DNA from: Synechococcus sp. TMED19
GTDB taxonomy: Bacteria; Cyanobacteriota; Cyanobacteriia; PCC-6307; Cyanobiaceae
Reading direction: 5' to 3'
DNA: 40,985 nt
NCBI GenBank assembly: GCA_002168155.1
Contig: NHBY01000039.1
Coordinates: 1 to 40,985, forward strand
Shown here one piece after another: positions 39,630 through 40,985 of this stretch; within the stretch, counting starts at the first letter, position 1; every line of letters begins with the position of its first letter. The position numbers and the translations under genes were made by a program. The notes beneath the pieces were generated by a model. That model searched no databases and was not told where the DNA came from. It saw only the letters and a program-made list of their open reading frames with translations.

Positions 39630-40985
39630 TCAGGCCAGAGCGGTGAAGTCTTCGATAGCAAAGACCCCATCACCACCGATCACGGCATCGAACTGCGGTG
39701 CTCGGGCAACCACCTCCTCAGCCGTTGCACTACCTGTGAGCACATCACTGGCAGCGCCGATCAGGCTCTGATCTCCCTGGCTGTCATTAGAGAGCGCCCA
39801 GAACATCATTCCGCCCAGTCCTGCTTCCTGAACAAAGCTGGCTTTTCCGGCGATGGTTGCGGTGGTCTCCATCGAGCTCCAGATCAGGGCATCCTCGTTG
39901 TAAGCAAAGGCCGCCTTGCTGCTGTCATCCCAGATCAGCTGGTACTGCTCACCCTCCACGCCGGTGAGAAGGTCCTTGTAGTCGTAATTGCCTGCTTCAA
40001 AAGAGCCTGATGCCTGGCGAGCATCACCGGTCTGCAAGTAGCCATAGCTGTCAGCAGGCTGGACCCCGCCCCAGGCACGGGTGTAGGCCGGAGCACCAAG
40101 GACCACCTTGTCGCGATCCACACCGGCAGCATCAAACTGAGCAATGGCAGTGACAACGTCGTAGCCGCCGGCATCGCCAGTCATGGCAGCCTGATGACCC
40201 GTCGTCGGCTCCCAGCCGCCGTGAAAGTCATAGGTCATTACGTTGTAGAAATCGACGTAAGGGTCGATCCCCTCAAGATTGAGGTTGGCAAGTTTCTCGT
40301 ATCCACCTGCCGTAGCAATCGAAACCTCATACTCCTGACCCATCACAAGCTCCAGAGCGTCGAGCTTGTCGCGCAGCAGTGCAAGCGTCGCCTCGAAGTT
40401 GTCACCATCGTCGGCGCTGACAGCGTTGCCGGACTTACCACCGCCCCCGGGGTATTCCCAGTCGAAGTCGACAACGGAAAAGAAGTCGTAGGCCTTCAGG
40501 GTTTCAATAATGCTGTCGGTGAACGCCTCGCGATCCGCCGGAGAATCCACCGCCAGACTGAATTCATCGGAAAGGGTCCAGCCGCCCAGGGCAAGTCCGA
40601 GGTTCAACTCGGGATTGAGTTGCTTGAGCAACTCAAATTGACGCAGGTTTCCGGCCAACGCATCAGGAGTCTCCCAGCTAACAGGCACGCCTGTGACGAC
40701 CACCGATCCATCAGCCTTGACCGTGGCGGTGAAGTCTTCTCCATTGTCATAAAGGGCCCGGCGATCAGCAGCCAATGCCGACCATTCCGTGCTGCTGAAG
40801 GTCTGGCTGACCTGCTCAGTCGGGGAGAAACGCTTGTCGGTAGCAGCCCAGGAGTCAAAAAGAGAGACATCACCTGTTGATGTCACATCAAAAAAGCTGT
40901 AGTTGATGTGGGTCAGCGGGGCGACATCGATGTCCTGCACCAGAAAATCACGGCTGTAGATGCCCCATTCCTCGAAGTAGGCCAC
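39630..40985 (-). CDS. GH18 family chitinase-like protein (5' end beyond the window)
   Basis: Partial (451 aa to window edge): YFEEWGIY...INYSFFDV, LALGGWTLSDEFS, FFSVVDFDWEYPGGGG, YEVSIATAGG, VDFYNVMTYDFHGGWE, GMMFWALSNDSQG. Confidence 0.9.
   Translation of the reverse strand: MAYFEEWGIYSRDFLVQDIDVAPLTHINYSFFDVTSTGDVSLFDSWAATDKRFSPTEQVSQTFSSTEWSALAADRRALYDNGEDFTATVKADGSVVVTGVPVSWETPDALAGNLRQFELLKQLNPELNLGLALGGWTLSDEFSLAVDSPADREAFTDSIIETLKAYDFFSVVDFDWEYPGGGGKSGNAVSADDGDNFEATLALLRDKLDALELVMGQEYEVSIATAGGYEKLANLNLEGIDPYVDFYNVMTYDFHGGWEPTTGHQAAMTGDAGGYDVVTAIAQFDAAGVDRDKVVLGAPAYTRAWGGVQPADSYGYLQTGDARQASGSFEAGNYDYKDLLTGVEGEQYQLIWDDSSKAAFAYNEDALIWSSMETTATIAGKASFVQEAGLGGMMFWALSNDSQGDQSLIGAASDVLTGSATAEEVVARAPQFDAVIGGDGVFAIEDFTALA

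Noticed and set aside
1-40985. CRISPR arrays, transposases, integrases, phage genes or defence islands
   Set aside because: None seen on either strand; gene content is mostly core chromosomal.

Overview
The window is about 41 kb of GC-rich, compact, gene-dense chromosome. It very likely comes from a marine picocyanobacterium (Synechococcus/Cyanobium-like); this is inferred from Ycf51, a CPP1-like protein, cyanobacterial NdhD, cytochrome c6 and DUF3598, without a database search. It is mostly core metabolism and housekeeping: tRNA-Ser(UGA), class II ribonucleotide reductase (nrdJ), a Coq4-family protein, prfC, thrS, glk, thrB, ndhD, an M3 oligopeptidase, an ABC ATPase, DUF3598, a WbuC-type cupin, folB, proA, a ROK kinase, a giant TamB-like protein, ycf51, a CocE-type hydrolase, glgB, hemE, an epimerase, petJ, clpB, an EmrB/EmrA-like efflux pair and a partial GH18 chitinase-like gene cut by the right edge. 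I found no CRISPR array, transposon, prophage or obvious defence island. The items most worth a second look are: (i) a Coq4-family protein with an intact HDxxHx11E motif in a presumed plastoquinone-only organism; (ii) a perfect 28-bp palindrome inside a hydrolase CDS; (iii) a NrdR-box-like palindrome against the nrdJ start; (iv) repeated ACCGAAC elements with a hairpin upstream of clpB; (v) a ROK kinase whose zinc-binding cysteines are partly replaced by serine; (vi) a ThrRS without a TGS domain; and (vii) a GH18 protein with an altered DxxDxDxE motif. I do not see strong evidence for a wholly new multi-gene system here.
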